From the NCBI GenBank assembly GCA_019187365.1, contig JABARE010000019.1, positions 62,001-126,000 of the forward strand: a DNA stretch of 64,000 nt. Direction: 5' to 3'. The position numbers and the translations under genes are program-made. This stretch comes from Saprospiraceae bacterium. Its GTDB lineage: Bacteria > Bacteroidota > Bacteroidia > Chitinophagales > Saprospiraceae. The notes under the pieces are model-generated. The model had not been told where the DNA came from. It searched no databases and saw nothing but the letters and a program-made list of their open reading frames with translations. Positions 60,801-64,000 of the stretch are shown piece after piece; the stretch's first letter is position 1, and each line of letters begins with the position of its first letter.

Positions 60801-62167
60801 AAGTGCAAAAACCTTTGGCAACGGTTGTGATAGGAGGTTTGCTCACCGCAACTTTCTTAACCCTGTTTGTTTTGCCTTTGCTGTATCTTATATTTTCTAA
60901 AACTAAAAAAGCAAAAAGCAAAGTTTCAACAACAGTAATTTTAGTTTTTGTATTGCTTTCATTCAATGTTGCCAATGCTCAAACGCCAACATCTAAAACC
61001 ATTTCGGTTGAAGATGCAATAAGCACCGCATTGAAAAATAATTTAGAAATTCAATCACAACAATTCAATGTGCAATCTTCCACCACTTTGAAAAAATCGG
61101 TGTTTGAATTACCCAAAACAAATGTCAATTTTCAGTTTGGGCAATACAACAGCATCAATCAGGACAAGGCTTTTCAGGTTTCGCAAAGTATTCCGTTTCC
61201 TACCTATTTCACTGCAAAATCAGGTTTGTATAAAGCCGAATTGCAAAGTAGCCAATTGCAACAGCAAGCCACAGCAAGCGAAATAAAAGCACAGGTTCAA
61301 TACTGGTTTTATCAGTTGCAGTATTTGCAAACCACTAAAAAGCAACTGCAATCTTTAGACAGCTTGTATAACGATTTTGTGAGTGCAGCAGCCTTGCGAT
61401 ACAAAACAGGCGAAACAAATTTGTTGGAAAAAACCACAGCCGAAACCAAACGTGGACAGCTTTCGCTTTTGCTCAAACAAAATGAAACGGACTTTGCCAC
61501 GGCTTACAATTCTTTAAAAATGCTAATGAACACAAGCGAGGATTTTACGATTGACAACAACGGAAACTTTCAACCGCTTGTATTAAGCAGTTCGCTTGAC
61601 ACCACGCTTATTGCAAATAATCCATCGCTGAAAGTGTTGTATCAGCAAGCCGTTATTGCCGAGCAAAACAAAAAAGTTGAAACCGCATCTACGCTACCCG
61701 ATTTCAATGTCGGTTATTTCAACCAGTCCTTAATTGGTGTGCAAACGATTAACGGAGCAGATGTGAATTTTGACGGTAGCAAACGCTTTCAAGGTTTTAA
61801 TGTTGGCATAAGTATTCCGATTACTTTTTTCAGCAATGCATCAAAAGTAAAATCACTTGACTACAAACAGCAAGCATTGCAAAAAGAAGCCGACAACGGA
61901 AAACTGGTTTTACAAAATCAACTGCAAAATGCTTTTCAGCAATACAATCAGAATTTGTCGCAATACAATTATTACAAATCAATCGCTTTGCCCAATGCCG
62001 AAATAATTATTAGCACGGCAAAAGTTGGTTTCAAAAGTGGCGACATTGGCTACATTGAATACTTGCAAGCATTGCAAACCGCTACTGATGTGCAGTTAAA
62101 TTATCTGCAATCGGTAAACGCACTCAATCAGAGTATTGTCAATATTAATTTCTTAACTAACAAATAA
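57806..62167 (+). CDS. czcA: Heavy-metal RND pump fused to a TolC-like channel (CzcA-TolC)
   Basis: 1453 residues from the ATG giving MLDKIIAFSIKNKFIIALMTL; a GTG ten codons upstream is less likely. Residues 1-1040 are a full HME-RND pump. TM4 reads GAIDFGLIVDGAVIIVE, the DFGxxxDGAxxxxE pattern of Zn/Co/Cd pumps (CzcA) and not the CusA type. Residues about 1070-1450 are a TolC-family channel (TISVEDAISTALKNNLEIQSQ; NVGISIPITFFSNASK). Such fusions are known in Bacteroidota. The hydrophobic stretch at the joint (TTVILVFVLLSFNVANAQ) looks like a signal peptide and may be cleaved to free the channel. Codon use is AT-rich, unlike the genes left of 57 kb. Confidence 0.93.
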   Translation: MLDKIIAFSIKNKFIIALMTLALIVWGVWSATKLPIDAVPDITNNQVQIITVCPTLAGQEVEQLVTYPIEQSIANLPDLEELRSISRFGLSVITVVFDDKVDIYFARQLINERLKEAETKIPKGVGTPELAPVSTGLGEVYQYIIHPKKGSESKYTAMDLRTMQDWIVARQLYGTAGIAEVNSFGGQMKQYEVAVNPDRLIAMGITIPEIFTALEKNNENTGGAYIDKKPNAYFIRGVGLIGSFDDIKNIVVKTNPNGIPILIKDVAEVHLGSAVRYGAMTYNGEVDAVGGVVMMLKGANSADVVSRIKDKMATIQKSLPKDVVIEPYLDRTDLVNRAISTVEKNLIEGALIVIFVLVLFLGNLRAGLIVASAIPLSMLFALGLMNVFGVSANLMSLGAIDFGLIVDGAVIIVEATLHHLGMRKTIGKLSQSEMDNEVFVSASKIRSSAAFGEIIILIVYIPILTLVGIEGKMFSPMAQTVSFAIVGALILSLTYIPMMCAAFLSKNISHKQTLSDRMMNFFQRLYAPLLEKAIRFKKVIVVATVAVFAVSVFLFSRMGGEFIPTLQEGDFAFHCILPQGTSLSQSLETSMQASRLIKEFDEVKMVVGKTGAAEVPTDPMPPEATDMMIILKSPDEWKRDISYDELAEEFEQKLNTIPGVFFEKNQPIQMRFNELMTGIRQDVAVKIFGENMDTLLSYANKVNSVVQSVDGATEPSVERVAGLPQIVIKYNRSQIANYGLNIEDINHIVSTSFAGGSAGVVYENERKFDLVVRLDSTHRNNIDDVSHLYIPTANGTQIPLSQVAEIKMELGPAQISREDGKRRIVVGFNIKGRDVESVVTDIQKELNEKVKLPEGYYYTYGGTFENLQAASKRLMIALPVALALIFMLLYFTFGSVKQATLIYTAIPMSAIGGVFALLLRDMPFSISAGIGFIALFGVAVLNGIVLIGTFNQLEKDGITDILERIKEGTKIRLRPVLMTATVASLGFLPMALSHGAGAEVQKPLATVVIGGLLTATFLTLFVLPLLYLIFSKTKKAKSKVSTTVILVFVLLSFNVANAQTPTSKTISVEDAISTALKNNLEIQSQQFNVQSSTTLKKSVFELPKTNVNFQFGQYNSINQDKAFQVSQSIPFPTYFTAKSGLYKAELQSSQLQQQATASEIKAQVQYWFYQLQYLQTTKKQLQSLDSLYNDFVSAAALRYKTGETNLLEKTTAETKRGQLSLLLKQNETDFATAYNSLKMLMNTSEDFTIDNNGNFQPLVLSSSLDTTLIANNPSLKVLYQQAVIAEQNKKVETASTLPDFNVGYFNQSLIGVQTINGADVNFDGSKRFQGFNVGISIPITFFSNASKVKSLDYKQQALQKEADNGKLVLQNQLQNAFQQYNQNLSQYNYYKSIALPNAEIIISTAKVGFKSGDIGYIEYLQALQTATDVQLNYLQSVNALNQSIVNINFLTNK

Positions 62168-62179
62168 AATTTCAGAACA

Positions 62180-63454
62180 ATGAAAAATATAATATTTATA
62201 GCAGCCATTGCAACATCCATAATATTTGCATCCTGCAACAGCAATAAAACCGAAACGCACGGAGAAGAAACCGAACACCACGATGAACACGAAAACTCCA
62301 ACACGGCAATGCTTACAACCGAGCAAATGAAATCTATAAAAATAGAATTAGGTAGTATTGAGAAAAAGCAATTAACCGCTTCGTTAAAAGCCAACGGAAT
62401 TTTAAAAGTGCCTAATCAAAATCGTGCCAATGCCACAGCTTCATTGGGTGGAGTTGTCAAATCTATTTTGGTGCAAACAGGCAATTCGGTAGGCAAAGGA
62501 CAAACCATTGCTACCATTTCAAACAATTCTTTTATCACAATGCAAGAAGAATTTTTAAGCATTTCTTCAAAAGCGGAATTGGCACAATTAGAATTTGCCC
62601 GTCAAAAGGAATTGCAACAAGGCAATGCAGGAGCATTGAAAAATTTGCAGTCAGCCGATGCAGAACTTAAAACACTTAAAGCCCGAAAAGCAAGTCTGCA
62701 AAAACAATTAGAGTTAATCGGTATCAACACCGCTTCACTCACAAGCGAAAATATCCAGTCCGTTGTAAATATTTCAAGCCCAATAAACGGCACAATTAGC
62801 ATTGTAATGGTAAACATTGGCAGTTATGTAGATGCCAACAACCCCATTGCCGAAATAGTGGACAATAGCCAACTGCACCTTGACTTGTATGTGTATGAAA
62901 AAGATTTGCAAAAACTAAAAGTTGGGCAAACCATCCATTTTACACTCACCAACAATCCGGGTAAAGAATACGATGCAGATGTTTACGCCATTAGCAACAC
63001 CTTTGAGCAAAACACCAAAGCCATTTCGGTTCACGCAATGGTAAAAGGCGACAAGCAAGGCTTAATTGACGGAATGAGTATTACCGCTTTGGTTAGTTTA
63101 GAAAATGCTACCGTTGATGCCGTGCCTACCAACGCCATTGTAAACCACGAAGGGCAAGACTATATTTTTATCGTAACCGATGCCCACAAAGAAGAGGAAC
63201 ATCATTCAGAAAAAGAAACTGCCGAACACAAGCACGATGAAAGCGGACATCAGCATAGCGAAAAAGAAGAACCCGAACACAAGGAAGAAGGAACAACATT
63301 TGAAAAAATCCCTATTCGCAAAGGGACTACTGATGTTGGTTACAGCGAAATTACTTTACTTAAAGAAATTCCTGCAAAAAGCAAAGTAGTTGTAAACGGA
63401 GCATTTTTTATTTTAGCTAAAATGAATAATAAAGGCGAAGCACATTCACATTAA
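62180..63454 (+). CDS. czcB: Metal-efflux periplasmic adaptor, His-rich (CzcB/CusB-like)
   Basis: A 424-residue lipoprotein (IIFASCNSN, Cys 17). A His/Glu-rich stretch directly after the lipid anchor (HGEETEHHDEHEN) and a second, longer one near residues 335-375 (HKEEEHHSEKE, HKHDESGHQH) can bind metal ions. Between them lie the adaptor's lipoyl-like, helical hairpin and beta-barrel parts (ASLGGVVKSILVQTGNSVGKG; ISSPINGTISIVMVNIGSYV). It links the pump to its channel and may hand over metal. The gap to the pump gene is 12 bp. Confidence 0.92.
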   Translation: MKNIIFIAAIATSIIFASCNSNKTETHGEETEHHDEHENSNTAMLTTEQMKSIKIELGSIEKKQLTASLKANGILKVPNQNRANATASLGGVVKSILVQTGNSVGKGQTIATISNNSFITMQEEFLSISSKAELAQLEFARQKELQQGNAGALKNLQSADAELKTLKARKASLQKQLELIGINTASLTSENIQSVVNISSPINGTISIVMVNIGSYVDANNPIAEIVDNSQLHLDLYVYEKDLQKLKVGQTIHFTLTNNPGKEYDADVYAISNTFEQNTKAISVHAMVKGDKQGLIDGMSITALVSLENATVDAVPTNAIVNHEGQDYIFIVTDAHKEEEHHSEKETAEHKHDESGHQHSEKEEPEHKEEGTTFEKIPIRKGTTDVGYSEITLLKEIPAKSKVVVNGAFFILAKMNNKGEAHSH

Positions 63455-63475
63455 TCACCTAAAATATTTTCAAAA

Positions 63476-64000
63476 ATGAAACTTCCAATCAACGACAAAA
63501 AATTTCTCTTTCTTCTTTCGGCAATCACAATTGTGGTTGCCTTAGAAGTTTTATCCATCATCGGCATACATATACCAATGCCTTATGCACCTTTTGTTTT
63601 CGCCATTTTCATTTTAGGCATTGGCTACAATGTTTTATGGAACGGAGTAAAAGCAATCTTCAAACTCAAATTCAGCAGCATTAATTTATTAATGACAATT
63701 GCCGTAATAGGTGCATTTTATTTGGGCGAATACCCAGAAGCAGCAGTAGTAATAGTGCTATATGTTTTAGGCGAACGCTTAGAAGATATTGGCATTGAAA
63801 ATTCAAAATCGGCATTAGATGAATTGGTAAGCAAAGCACCCAAAACAGCATTTGTAAAAACAGAAAACGCAAATGTTGCTATTGATAAAATTGCAGTCGG
63901 CACAATCATTCAGGTAAAAGCAGGTGAAATGATACCGCTTGACGGCAAAATTATTTCTGGCGAAACAATGGTTGATGAAGCCGCCATAACGGGCGAACCC
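63476..64000 (+). CDS. Heavy-metal P1B-type ATPase, N-terminal part (cut by window end)
   Basis: The first 175 codons are present. There is no N-terminal MxCxxC metal-binding domain; the protein opens with membrane helices (LFLLSAITIVVALEVLSII). It continues with INLLMTIAVIGAFYLGEYPE and VIVLYVLGERLEDIGIE of the Zn/Cd/Co branch of P1B ATPases, then an actuator domain ending in AAITGEP (TGE motif). The P domain with the phosphorylated Asp is beyond the window. It exports metal from cytoplasm to periplasm, where the CzcA-type pump takes over. It follows the adaptor gene by 21 bp. Confidence 0.9.
   Translation, partial: MKLPINDKKFLFLLSAITIVVALEVLSIIGIHIPMPYAPFVFAIFILGIGYNVLWNGVKAIFKLKFSSINLLMTIAVIGAFYLGEYPEAAVVIVLYVLGERLEDIGIENSKSALDELVSKAPKTAFVKTENANVAIDKIAVGTIIQVKAGEMIPLDGKIISGETMVDEAAITGEP

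Overview
The window is a Bacteroidota chromosome segment, most likely from the Saprospiria/Chitinophagia side of the phylum. Evidence: a SusC/SusD pair, two very large secreted proteins ending in the gliding-motility-associated (type IX secretion) C-terminal domain, SprB repeats, a UpxY-type NusG paralogue, and promoters with the Bacteroidota -7 element TAnnTTTG in place of a sigma70 -10 box. Only one gene has a strong Shine-Dalgarno sequence. Most of the window is GC-moderate and densely coding. From about 57.2 kb to the end the DNA is visibly richer in A+T and uses AT-ending codons, so that part looks acquired.

Layout. 0-3.5 kb: start of a susD-like lipoprotein gene and a complete susC-like gene. 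3.6-8.3 kb: pdxJ; then CPBP protease, cdsA and a psd-like gene (phospholipid synthesis); then lysS. 8.5-15.1 kb: a catalytically degenerate S41-like protein, then an overlapping adaptor/RND pump/TolC operon. 15.2-23.3 kb: two convergent giant secreted proteins with NGCDS repeats. 23.4-29.7 kb: priA, a BON-LysM protein, tRNA-Ala with its own promoter and terminator, exbB-exbD and an amino-acid permease. 30-36 kb: a second permease, a propeller-SprB-OmpA fusion protein, a CCA-adding-type nucleotidyltransferase and dus. 36.1-41 kb: nhaD, a BNR-repeat exoprotein and a stand-alone TonB C-terminal domain. 41-46.8 kb: a minus-strand cluster of prolyl oligopeptidase, M20 dipeptidase, FKBP, trmD and a TIGR02206 membrane protein. 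46.8-53.7 kb: three unrecognised genes, a 58-bp tandem palindromic repeat, gpsA, a DUF6438 lipoprotein and yidC.

53.7-57.4 kb is accessory DNA: a long non-coding stretch, an orphan UpxY-like antiterminator, and a tyrosine recombinase with three HARP-like N-terminal repeats. Directly behind the recombinase lies a 177-bp nest of perfect palindromes, then a second large imperfect palindrome. The composition changes exactly there. Beyond it lies a heavy-metal resistance operon: a DUF6660 protein, a CzcA-TolC fusion, a His-rich CzcB-like adaptor and a P1B-type ATPase cut by the window end.

The most interesting candidate system is this recombinase with its folded, attC-like sites and an AT-rich metal-efflux cargo. 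Second is the REP-like 58-bp repeat, which has a diverged inverted copy with compensatory stem changes. No CRISPR array, rRNA, phage or classical IS transposase was seen.
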